Made by a program: the position numbers and the translations under genes. Below the pieces are notes generated by a model. That model ran no database searches. It worked only from the letters and a program-made list of their open reading frames with translations, and was not told the DNA's origin. Positions 1 to 8,400 of a DNA stretch of 36,279 bases are shown here, piece by piece (the first letter of the stretch is position 1; the number at the start of each line of letters is the position of its first letter). The stretch is from JADFDG01 sp965232985 (GTDB taxonomy: Bacteria; Pseudomonadota; Gammaproteobacteria; Pseudomonadales; JADFDG01): assembly GCA_965232985.1 (NCBI GenBank), contig CBDDRC010000032.1, positions 1 through 36,279 of the forward strand. The letters run 5' to 3'.

Positions 1-29
1 AAGATCCGGCAACCTGCGGTGACACAAGG

Positions 30-60
30 AAAAAACGGCCCTTGAGTCTAAGTCAGGCCC
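30..60 (-). terminator. possible rho-independent terminator of the signalling operon
   Basis: On the minus strand, about 30 bases after the stop of the last operon gene, an imperfect GGCC-based stem with a small bulge is followed by GTTTTTT. The position fits the end of the six-gene signalling operon. The stem is weak and interrupted, so the call is tentative. Confidence 0.4.
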
Positions 61-90
61 GCTGCCCGGCCAAGTGACCGACTGTAACCG

Positions 91-2223
91 TCAGGGCTTC
101 TTCGCCGCGCGCATACGTTGCAATTCAACACCAAGCTGATCGGCTGTCATCGGCCGGAACAGACTGAAACCCTGCAGGACATCGACGCCCAGGGCAATCA
201 ACGCATCCCGCTGGGCGCTGCTTTCCACCGCCTCACCCACCACCTGCAGACCCAGGCTGTGACCCAACGCCACAATTCCCTTGACGATTTCGCGCGCGCG
301 CTCCGACTCGGCCAGGTCAGCGATGAACGATCGATCAATTTTAAGCGTATCGAGCGGCATCATCTTGAGGTGACCGAAAGACGAATAACCGACCCCGAAG
401 TCATCAAGGGCGATGCGTACGCCCAGCGCTTTAATCTCCCGCAGCAACCGGATCATGGATTCCGGATCATCCATGATCATGTGCTCGGTGATCTCAAGCA
501 CCAGCTGGTTCGGGCGGATACTCAGGCGCGACAACACCTCATGCAGGGTTTCGATCACACTGCGGCCGCGCACCTGACGTACCGAGAGATTGACGGATAC
601 CGATACCGGCACATCAATCAATCCTTCATCCTGCCAGCGCGAGGCCTGTGCACATGCCGCGCGCAACACCCACTCGCCGAGCTCGACAATCAGGCCGGTC
701 TCTTCGGCCAGCGGAATGAAATCGTCCGGTTCGATGAGCCGGCCATCCGGTGTTTGCCAGCGTACCAGTGCCTCGATACCGCAGAGGACCCCGGTATGCG
801 CGTGGACCTGCGGCTGATACCAGAGCACGAACTCTTCAGCATCAAGAGCGCGACGCAGTGCCACCTCAAGTTGTTGCGCATGCTGCACCTCATCCTGCAT
901 GTCGGCGGTGAAAAACTGGAAATTGTTCCGCCCGCGCTGCTTGGCCTGATACATCGCGATGTCGGCACAGCGCAGCAGTGTATTGGGATCACTCTCGGTG
1001 TCCGGGAAGGTGACGATGCCGATGCTGGCGCCGATGAATGCCGGCGATCCGCGAACCATGAACGGCTCGCTCATCGCGCGAATGATCTTGCCGGCGACGA
1101 CGGCAGCCTGTTTGCCGGCACTCAGGCCCTCAATGATCAGAACGAACTCATCGCCACCCAGCCGGCAGACAGTGTCGCCCCCGCGGACACAGTGGCGCAG
1201 GCGTTTGGCGACCTCGCGCAACAGCTCGTCGCCGGCCGCATGGCCGAGCGCATCATTGACCTGCTTGAAGCGGTCGAGATCGAGGAAGAGAACGCCAACC
1301 TTGTCTGTGGAGCGCGTCGCGCGCGCAGTGGCTTGCCCCAGCATCTTGAGGCAAAGGTAGCGATTGGCAAGGCCAGTGAGCGAGTCATACTCGGCGAGCT
1401 GAATGAGTTTCTGCTCGTATTCACGCCGCTGGCTGATGTCCTGGAACACGATGGCCGTGCCGGCAATCTCGCCTTGCTCGTCGCGTACTGCCGAGACGGT
1501 AAATTCCGCCGGCACGCGCACGTCGTCGCCGCGCAACAGAGCACCCTGAATACCCTGCAGCGACATGCTGCGTGAAGCGCAAGCGCGATAAAGCGGCGTG
1601 TCCGCCCAGCGGACACCGGCCGGCACTTCGACAATTTCGACGAAGTCCGACAGCCAGCGTCCAATCAGCTCGTTCACGGAGCGGCAGAGAATGTCGCCGG
1701 CGGCAGGATTGGCGAAGGTGATCAGACCGTCCGGACCGACACCAATAATCCCCTCGCCAACGCTCTTGAGCAGCGCCTCATTGTTGTCACGCAGCGCCCG
1801 GACTTCGAGCAACGCTCCCTCAAGCTGCCGCGATTTGCGGTCAAGATCAAGGAAGACTTGAATTTTCGATAGCAGAATGCGCGGTTCGGCCGGCTTGAAA
1901 ATGTAGTCGACCGCACCGGCATCGTAGCCCTTGAAGACCTGGCGCAGGTCCTTGTTGATCGCAGTAAGAAAAATGATGGGGATATGCCGGGAACGCTGAT
2001 GGCTGCGCATCAATTCCGCCACCTCGTAACCGTCCATCTCTGCCATCTGCACATCGAGCAGTGCCAACGCGATATCGGTGTTCTGCAGCAGCATTTGCAG
2101 CGCTTCGGTGCCGGAGTTTGCCTTCAACAATTGCACGCCGGGAATATCGATGATCGCTTCGAGCGCAACCAGGTTTGCCGACTGATCATCAACACACAGA
2201 ATTTTTTGTACGATTTTGCTCAT
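91..2223 (-). CDS. receiver-PAS-GGDEF-EAL response regulator (c-di-GMP turnover)
   Basis: A 710-residue cytoplasmic response regulator for synthesis and/or breakdown of cyclic-di-GMP. An N-terminal receiver (about 8-125) carries the acidic pair VDD and phospho-acceptor Asp57. It is followed by a helical linker, a PAS domain (about 150-265), a GGDEF domain and an EAL domain. GGDEF is intact at 356-360, and an inhibitory I-site RGGD lies at 347-350, five residues upstream. The EAL signature (484-486, followed by VRW) is intact, as are downstream NLSVRQ, EITEH and DDFGVGYSS motifs, so both activities are possible. It is the last gene of the operon, 9 bases after the receiver-PAS-PilZ gene. Inferred role: output of the upstream hybrid kinase. 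The net direction (cyclase or phosphodiesterase) cannot be read from sequence. Confidence 0.93.
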   Translation of the reverse strand: MSKIVQKILCVDDQSANLVALEAIIDIPGVQLLKANSGTEALQMLLQNTDIALALLDVQMAEMDGYEVAELMRSHQRSRHIPIIFLTAINKDLRQVFKGYDAGAVDYIFKPAEPRILLSKIQVFLDLDRKSRQLEGALLEVRALRDNNEALLKSVGEGIIGVGPDGLITFANPAAGDILCRSVNELIGRWLSDFVEIVEVPAGVRWADTPLYRACASRSMSLQGIQGALLRGDDVRVPAEFTVSAVRDEQGEIAGTAIVFQDISQRREYEQKLIQLAEYDSLTGLANRYLCLKMLGQATARATRSTDKVGVLFLDLDRFKQVNDALGHAAGDELLREVAKRLRHCVRGGDTVCRLGGDEFVLIIEGLSAGKQAAVVAGKIIRAMSEPFMVRGSPAFIGASIGIVTFPDTESDPNTLLRCADIAMYQAKQRGRNNFQFFTADMQDEVQHAQQLEVALRRALDAEEFVLWYQPQVHAHTGVLCGIEALVRWQTPDGRLIEPDDFIPLAEETGLIVELGEWVLRAACAQASRWQDEGLIDVPVSVSVNLSVRQVRGRSVIETLHEVLSRLSIRPNQLVLEITEHMIMDDPESMIRLLREIKALGVRIALDDFGVGYSSFGHLKMMPLDTLKIDRSFIADLAESERAREIVKGIVALGHSLGLQVVGEAVESSAQRDALIALGVDVLQGFSLFRPMTADQLGVELQRMRAAKKP

Positions 2224-2232
2224 GGTGGCGCC

Positions 2233-3381
2233 TCAATATTTATCAAGCAGATAGCGAATGACTTCCAAAGACTCCGGCTTCTGTTCAATCAAGCGAAAAC
2301 CGGTGGCGAAATCACCGCCATAACTGGCTTGCTGTGTCCATACCACCACGGCATCAACACTGATGGTTGTGCTGCCATGCACCATTTGCGGCAGAACCAT
2401 GCTGAAAACCATGCGCTGGCCATCGGCAAACGGTTTTTTGCTGATCAGGCGCAAGCCGCTTTCAGACAAATTCATCAAGCGTCCGATATTGGCTCCTGTG
2501 GCACGATCGAAGATATTTAATTCGGCTGACAGCCGCTTGCGCGGTGATTTTCGGCGTTCCTCAAACGCCTTCTGCGCCTGCTCACGCGACGAGGCAGAAC
2601 GCACCACAGCTACCGCGCCGGAGAAGTTGTTGTCACGCTCGTTGATCGGTGTAGTTGTAACTTCCAGCCGCAGTGGCTTGCCATTGTTCAGACAATGCAG
2701 TTCGGTTGACTGGTAGGAGTCGCCGCGACCGATAGCCTTGAGAACGGCGGAATCTTGCCAGCACCACAGCAGGCGACCGTTGCCATCAAAAAATATCAGG
2801 CTGTCGATCGACATGCCGATTAATTGCTGCGTGCTCTTGCCGAGCAGGCTTGCGGCAGCAGGGTTTGCAAAAGTGATCAGCCCCGTCTTGTCGAGACCAA
2901 TCACCCCCTCGCCCATCGCACGCAGAAGCCGCTCGTTTTCCTGCTGGGCCCGATGCAATTGCACCAGCGTTTGCTGCAGCTTGCGTTTTTGCAGATCGAG
3001 CTCAAGAAACACGCGCACCTTGGCGGTGAGCACGTTGGGGTCAATCGGCTTGAACAGGTAATCAACAGCACCGACATCGAAGCCGCGCGTCATGTAATGC
3101 TTTTCCTTGCTGATCGCCGTACAGAAGATTACCGGTATTTGCCGGGTCTTGTTGTTGCGCTGCAACAACTCTGCCACCTCGAAGCCATCCATGTCCGGCA
3201 TCTGCACGTCAAGGAGGATCAGTGAAATATCATTCTTGAGTGCAAGGGTAAGAGCCTCGTTGCCGTTCCCTGCCTTGAGCAGCTTGCGCTCGGGCGCCTC
3301 AAGGATCGCTTCAAGCGCTATAAGGTTTTCCGGTCGATCATCAACCAACAGGACTTGCTGGATTATCGTCTGCATATTCAT
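2233..3381 (-). CDS. receiver-PAS-PilZ protein (c-di-GMP effector response regulator)
   Basis: This protein couples phosphorylation to cyclic-di-GMP binding. From the ATG at 3381 it has a receiver (VLLVDD; acceptor Asp near residue 58 in LLDVQMPDMDG), a short coiled coil, a PAS domain beginning near MGEGVIGLD, and a C-terminal PilZ domain. The PilZ domain keeps both ligand motifs: the Arg-rich RKSPRKR stretch and NLSESG (N-x-S-x-x-G). The frame stays open upstream to 3426, but that extension overlaps the cheB-like gene. The ATG at 3381 lies 4 bases after the cheB stop and matches the start of the receiver fold. The PAS region resembles that of the next gene (GEGVIG or GEGIIG followed by GLITFANPAA), suggesting shared ancestry. 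The effector target is unknown. Confidence 0.9.
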   Translation of the reverse strand: MNMQTIIQQVLLVDDRPENLIALEAILEAPERKLLKAGNGNEALTLALKNDISLILLDVQMPDMDGFEVAELLQRNNKTRQIPVIFCTAISKEKHYMTRGFDVGAVDYLFKPIDPNVLTAKVRVFLELDLQKRKLQQTLVQLHRAQQENERLLRAMGEGVIGLDKTGLITFANPAAASLLGKSTQQLIGMSIDSLIFFDGNGRLLWCWQDSAVLKAIGRGDSYQSTELHCLNNGKPLRLEVTTTPINERDNNFSGAVAVVRSASSREQAQKAFEERRKSPRKRLSAELNIFDRATGANIGRLMNLSESGLRLISKKPFADGQRMVFSMVLPQMVHGSTTISVDAVVVWTQQASYGGDFATGFRLIEQKPESLEVIRYLLDKY

Positions 3382-3385
3382 CGCA

Positions 3386-3964
3386 TCATGCTGCTGCCAG
3401 ACTCGCCAGAAACTCACCGATCTCACCCAGCGTCATCACATGTGCCCAGGGCACCCGCTTCAGTGCGCCTTCCGGCATTATCGGAACTTCCGCAGTTCCA
3501 GGCTGTTGCACGATCGGCATACCACCGCAACGGGCCACGTGATACAGCCCGGCGGCCCCATCTTCGTTAGCGCCGGTAAGGATAATGCCTGCGAGCCGCT
3601 CGCCATATGCCTCAGCTGCAGATTCGAACAACACATCGATTGCCGGACGGCAATACATGACAGCCGGATCAATGCTGAGCGCAAAAGAGCGGTCACGCTC
3701 GATCAAGGTGTGGTAGTTCGGCGGACAAATGTAGAGAACATCCGGTTCCAGAGAAATTTTGTCCTCAACTTCAGCCACCTTCAGCTTTGTTCTGCCGCGC
3801 AGCACCTGCGGCAGGGTGCTGATTGCCAGCGGATACTGGTGCTGGCACAACACGACGGATACACCAATGCGCTGCGGCACTGCCGCGAGTATCTTCGACA
3901 CAGCATCAAGACCTCCCCATGATGTGCCGATAACAACAGCATCGATCCCAATCGGATTACCCAT
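3386..3964 (-). CDS. stand-alone CheB-type methylesterase domain
   Basis: A 192-residue protein equivalent to the catalytic C-terminal half of CheB, the protein-glutamate methylesterase that removes methyl groups added by CheR. The fold and triad are recognisable: GTSWGG with Ser15 (CheB usually GASTGG), QHQYP with His42, and LTGANEDGAAG with Asp135. The usual N-terminal receiver is absent. In classical CheB that domain holds the esterase inactive until phosphorylated. A separate receiver protein is encoded immediately upstream (5-base gap) and could supply control in trans, which is inference. No chemoreceptor is encoded here, so the substrate is probably the operon's hybrid kinase or a remote protein. 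Confidence 0.88.
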   Translation of the reverse strand: MGNPIGIDAVVIGTSWGGLDAVSKILAAVPQRIGVSVVLCQHQYPLAISTLPQVLRGRTKLKVAEVEDKISLEPDVLYICPPNYHTLIERDRSFALSIDPAVMYCRPAIDVLFESAAEAYGERLAGIILTGANEDGAAGLYHVARCGGMPIVQQPGTAEVPIMPEGALKRVPWAHVMTLGEIGEFLASLAAA

Positions 3965-3969
3965 TGGGC

Positions 3970-4536
3970 TTACTGATTCCCTGATGTTCCCGGCGCCCTC
4001 GGATCTCTTGGCGGTGTCGGTGAGTTTGGCTGTGGAATAGCCACCTTGGTCATTTTCTCACGGTCATATGCCGCCCGATGCGCCTGCGCCTCGCGAATCT
4101 TCCTTTCAAGCTCCCTGCGTTGCTTGTCCAGCGAGAGAAAAAAATCGATCTTGCTGGCGAGGATCACCGGATCCAGCGGTTTGAAAAGATAATCGACGGC
4201 ACCGGCCTGGTAACCCTTGAAAACGTATTTCTGGTCCTTGCTGATGGCCGTGACAAATACAATGGGTACGTTCTTTGTTTTTGGGTTGCTGCGCATGATC
4301 TCGGCAACTTCGAAGCCGTCCATGCCCGGCATTTGCACGTCAAGCAGTATCAGCGAGATGTCCGACTTGATCAGCACCTTCAGTGCCTCCGGCCCGGAAT
4401 GAGCCTTGATCAGATTGCGCCCCGGTGCTTCGAGAATAGCTTCCAGCGAATACAGATTATCCGGGGTGTCATCCACCATGAGGATGTTCTGGACAATCTC
4501 CGCATGGGGTTCTGCATGTAACTGTGGTTCGCTCAT
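3970..4536 (-). CDS. single-domain response regulator with proline-rich tail
   Basis: A 188-residue protein made of one receiver domain (about 15-135), with VDD near residues 21-23 and phospho-acceptor Asp66 in LLDVQMPGMDG. An amphipathic helix follows, then a Pro-rich, probably disordered tail ending near PRAPGTSGNQ. There is no DNA-binding or enzymatic output domain. It sits between cheR and the cheB-like gene, 8 bases after cheR and 5 bases before cheB. Likely roles are a phosphate shuttle or sink for the hybrid kinase, or the detached regulatory half of the receiver-less CheB. Its receiver closely resembles those of the two downstream regulators (VDDxxxNLxxLEAI, GYQAGAVDYLFKP), so the three probably arose by duplication. 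Confidence 0.85.
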   Translation of the reverse strand: MSEPQLHAEPHAEIVQNILMVDDTPDNLYSLEAILEAPGRNLIKAHSGPEALKVLIKSDISLILLDVQMPGMDGFEVAEIMRSNPKTKNVPIVFVTAISKDQKYVFKGYQAGAVDYLFKPLDPVILASKIDFFLSLDKQRRELERKIREAQAHRAAYDREKMTKVAIPQPNSPTPPRDPRAPGTSGNQ

Positions 4537-4544
4537 GGCACGAC

Positions 4545-5402
4545 TCAGATTCCGGTTTTCTTGCGGTAGATACGGGATTCCTTGACCAGTGGTTCAAATT
4601 CGTTTTCGCATCCGGAGAAACGCATGGTTTCTTTGCTTCCAAGGCACAAGATGCCGCCAATATCAAGACTATCGCGGAACAACGAGAATACCCGACGCTG
4701 CAGTTCATGATCGAAATAAATAATGACGTTGCGGCAGACCACCAGCTGCATTTCGCCAAAAACCTGATCTGTAGCAAGATCGTGGTCAGCAAAGACAACA
4801 TTCTTTTTCAACCGCTGATCCATCATAACGCTGTCGTACTTGGCGGTGTAATAGTCTTCCAGCTTCGCCTTGCCGCCGGCCTTCAGATAGTTCTCCCCGT
4901 ATTGCCGGAATGAAGCCAGCGGATAGATACCCTTGCGCGCCTTCTCCAGCACGACTTTATCTATATCCGTTGCATACATCTGGGTACGTTCGTACAGGCC
5001 TTCCTCGGTCAGGAGAATGGCCATCGAATATATTTCCTCGCCGGTCGATGAGCCGGCATGCCAGATTTTGATGAACGGGTAGCTTTTCAGTCGCGGTATT
5101 ACCTCTTCACGAAACGATTTGTAGAACCAGGGATCACGGAACATCTCGGTGACGTTAACCGTCATATCGTTGAGCAGGGCGACAAAAAATTCCTTGTCAT
5201 GCAGCACTTTTTCAATCATCTGCGAGATATTCGCCAGCCCGGACATGCCCAGGCGATGCTGAATCCGCCTTTTCATCGACGCCTTGCTGTACGAGCGAAA
5301 GTCGTAGCCGTACATCTGGTAGATAGCCTCAAGTAGCAGACCGATCTCGACATCCTGCCTATCGAGGTCATCTTCGCCCAGCGCCGCAAGCTTCCCCGCC
5401 AT
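4545..5402 (-). CDS. cheR: CheR-type protein-glutamate O-methyltransferase
   Basis: A 285-residue CheR-family enzyme that uses S-adenosylmethionine to methylate glutamates in a signalling helix. It has the N-terminal helical domain (about 15-85), the NVTEMFRDP motif (about 83-91; classical TEFFRD), the SAM-binding loop HAGSSTGEEIYSM (115-127), and the C-terminal CRNVIIYF motif. The C-terminal NWETF-binding or TPR extensions of other CheR types are absent. The gene lies 14 bases after the hybrid kinase. In Bacillus cereus a CheR-like enzyme, RsbM, methylates a hybrid kinase, RsbK. The same relationship is a reasonable inference here because no chemoreceptor gene is nearby. Confidence 0.9.
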   Translation of the reverse strand: MAGKLAALGEDDLDRQDVEIGLLLEAIYQMYGYDFRSYSKASMKRRIQHRLGMSGLANISQMIEKVLHDKEFFVALLNDMTVNVTEMFRDPWFYKSFREEVIPRLKSYPFIKIWHAGSSTGEEIYSMAILLTEEGLYERTQMYATDIDKVVLEKARKGIYPLASFRQYGENYLKAGGKAKLEDYYTAKYDSVMMDQRLKKNVVFADHDLATDQVFGEMQLVVCRNVIIYFDHELQRRVFSLFRDSLDIGGILCLGSKETMRFSGCENEFEPLVKESRIYRKKTGI

Positions 5403-5416
5403 GCCTTAACCCACCC

Positions 5417-8400
5417 TTAAGCCTTGTGCAGCCAAACGCGCATCAACGCCGTTAGTTTTTCAATATCAACCGGCTTCGAACAGTAATCGTTCGCGCCTGC
5501 CTCAATGCACTTCGCACGATCATCTTTCATGGCTTTCGCAGTGAGTGCGATCATCGGCAGACTCTTGAACCGCTCTTGCGCACGAATACGCTTCATCGCC
5601 TCATAACCATCCATTTCCGGCATCATGATATCCATGAGTACCAGATCAAAGTCCGGCTGCTGCTCCATGGCCTCAAGCGCCTCAATGCCGTTGTTGGCAA
5701 TGACAATTTCGAAACCCATCTCCTCAAGAGAGGCCGACATGGCGTAGATGTTGCGCATATCATCATCAACCACCAGGACTTTCTTGCCCGCAAAAATATC
5801 TTCGCGATGATCAACTTTTTCAACGCGTCTCTGCTTGACTGCCTTGGGCATGCTTGACTCGAGCCAGTGCAGGAACAGCGATGCCTCATTCAGCAACCTT
5901 TCGGCCGAACGCTCGGTCTTCAGGATGATGCGGTCTGCATACTTGCGCAGCTGCTGCTCTTCCTCTCTGGAGAGATCCTTGCCGGTATAAACAATCACCG
6001 GCATCACGGAAGAGGTATCGTTCTCATGCATTTTCTCCAGCAACTGCAATCCATTGATATCCGGCAGTGTCAAATCAAGAATCATGCAATCGAAAACATT
6101 GGCACGCAGCGCATTGAATGCTTCCTCACCGGTCGAAACCAGGGTGATCTCAACGCCTTTCTGATCGAACAACTCACGCAGGCCCTCGTGGGCATACTCG
6201 TTGTCCTCAACTACCAGCAGCTTGCGGACGTTCGTGCTGATGGCGTTCTCGATTTTGTGGAAGGCACTGAGGATTTGCTCTTCATTGGCCGGCTTGGCCA
6301 GGAAATCGATAGCGCCCATCTTCAGGGCCTTGCCGCGCTGGTCGGCACCGGACAGAAAGTGCACCGGAATACCGGCAGTGCGTGGGTCCTCCTTGAGCTT
6401 TTCCATAACATCCCAACCGCTGATGCCGGGCAGACCCACATCGAGAATGATGGCGCTGGGGCGATACTTGCGGGCGTATTCCAGGCCTGATTCGCCATCC
6501 TCACAACTGACGCTTTCAAGGCCATAGTCTTCAGCCAATGATCGGAGGATTTTTGCGAACTCCTTGTCGTCTTCAATAATGAGAACTGTTTTTTCCTTGA
6601 CGGTAAAATGCTCTTCGCCACTACCGGCCGTCGTAGCGGTGGCATTGGCGCTATCACCAACCTTCTTCTCGGACTTGTCGGCTTTCTCGTACTGTTCGGC
6701 GATGGCCGCAAGCCTGGCCTCGAAAGCATCCTGCCCGGGATCCTTCTCAACCATGTCGGCGTTGCCGACCGGGACGTAAATAATAAACGTGGAGCCGGTA
6801 TTTTCGCCCTCGGAAATCAACTGAATCTCGCCACCGAGCAAGTGCGCGAGCTCGCGGGAAATCGTCAGCCCAAGCCCGGTGCCGCCATACTTGCGCGAGG
6901 TGGTGCCGTCGGCCTGCTGGAAGGCTTCGAAAATCACCTGTTGTTTGTCTTTTGGGATACCGACGCCAGTATCCTGCACCTCAAAGGCAATCATGTTGGT
7001 GGTAGCGATCTGCAGCCTGCCCGCCTCGATTTTCTTCGGATCCGCAGCACGAATGGTCAGCGTCACGCCACCCTTGTGAGTGAACTTGAAGGCATTGGAG
7101 AACATGTTGCGTAGCACTTGTTCGAGGCGCTGGCGATCGGTAAACACACTTGCCGAAGGTAATGGTTCAACGACCGCGACATCAAAGGTAATACCACGGC
7201 TCTCCGCGACATGCCGGAACGAACGCACCATATGTTGGGAGAGTTCATTGAGGTTGATCTCGTCGATCACCACACTCATCTTGCCGGACTCAACCTTGGC
7301 CAGATCAAGAATATCGTTGATCAGGGACAATAAGTCAGAGCCTGCCGAGTGAATTACCCGTGCGTGTTCAACCTGCTTCTCGTCCAGCGTTTTCTTCTTG
7401 TTCTCCGCCAGCGCATTGGAGAGTATCAAAATTGAATTGAGCGGCGTGCGCAGCTCGTGCGACATGGTAGACAAGAATTCGGATTTGTACTTGCTGGACA
7501 TTTCCAGCGCGTTGTTTTTGTCTTCAAGAATCTGCTTGGCCTGCTCAAGCTGCTCATTCTGCCGGGCCATTTCCCGCTTCTGCTCAGCCAGCAGCCGTGC
7601 CTGCTCCTCCAACTCTTCGTTGGTTACCCGCAATTCTTCCTGCTGAGCCTGCAAACCTTCTTCCGATGCGCGCAGCGCCTGGGCCTGCGCCTCCAGCTCC
7701 TCGTTGGTAGCCCGCAATTCTTCCTGCTGGGCCTGCAGCCTGGCCTCTGAGGCGGCCAGATCCATTGCTTGCCGCTCAAGATCGTCGTTGACTTTGTGCA
7801 GCGCGGTTTTCTGTCTTTCCAGCTCGTCGGTTTTGCTCTGCAATTCACTGACGAACGTCGCCAGTTTGGCGCGCGACTGCGCCATGTTGAGCGAAATGGC
7901 AATGGCCTCGACGCCGGCTTCCAGCAATGTCATGTCGTCATCGGCGAACGGACTCAAGGAAGCGATCTCGATAACCGCCTTCAATGCCTTCTCATGAACA
8001 ATAGGGGTCACAATGATATTGCGCGGCGAAGTTTCGCCCAGCCCGGAACCGATGGCGATGTAGCCCTCAGGCACATTGGTCAGCAGTATTTGCTTCTGCT
8101 CAAGGGCTGCCTGACCGATCAGCGACTCGCCGAGCCCATACTCGTTGGTGACACTCTTGCGACGCGTGAAGGCATAGCTGCTGACAAGACGCAGCTTCTG
8201 GATGTCGTCGTCAAAAATATAAAGCGCACCAATCTGTGCCTCCAGCGCCTGTACCAGATAGGTCAGCACGTTGTTGGCCATCTGCTCGGTGCTCAGGTCG
8301 CCACGCATGCGGTCATTGAGTTCCGCCAACTGCGTCTTGCGACGCTCAATACGTTTGTCCTCGTCGCGCTTGCGCTTGAGCGCATCACGCATCTGATGCA

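Noticed and set aside
118..1575. Long plus-strand open frame opposite the GGDEF-EAL gene
   Set aside because: It is antisense to a gene with intact, recognisable domains, and its translation shows no family motif. Such mirror frames are common in GC-rich DNA.
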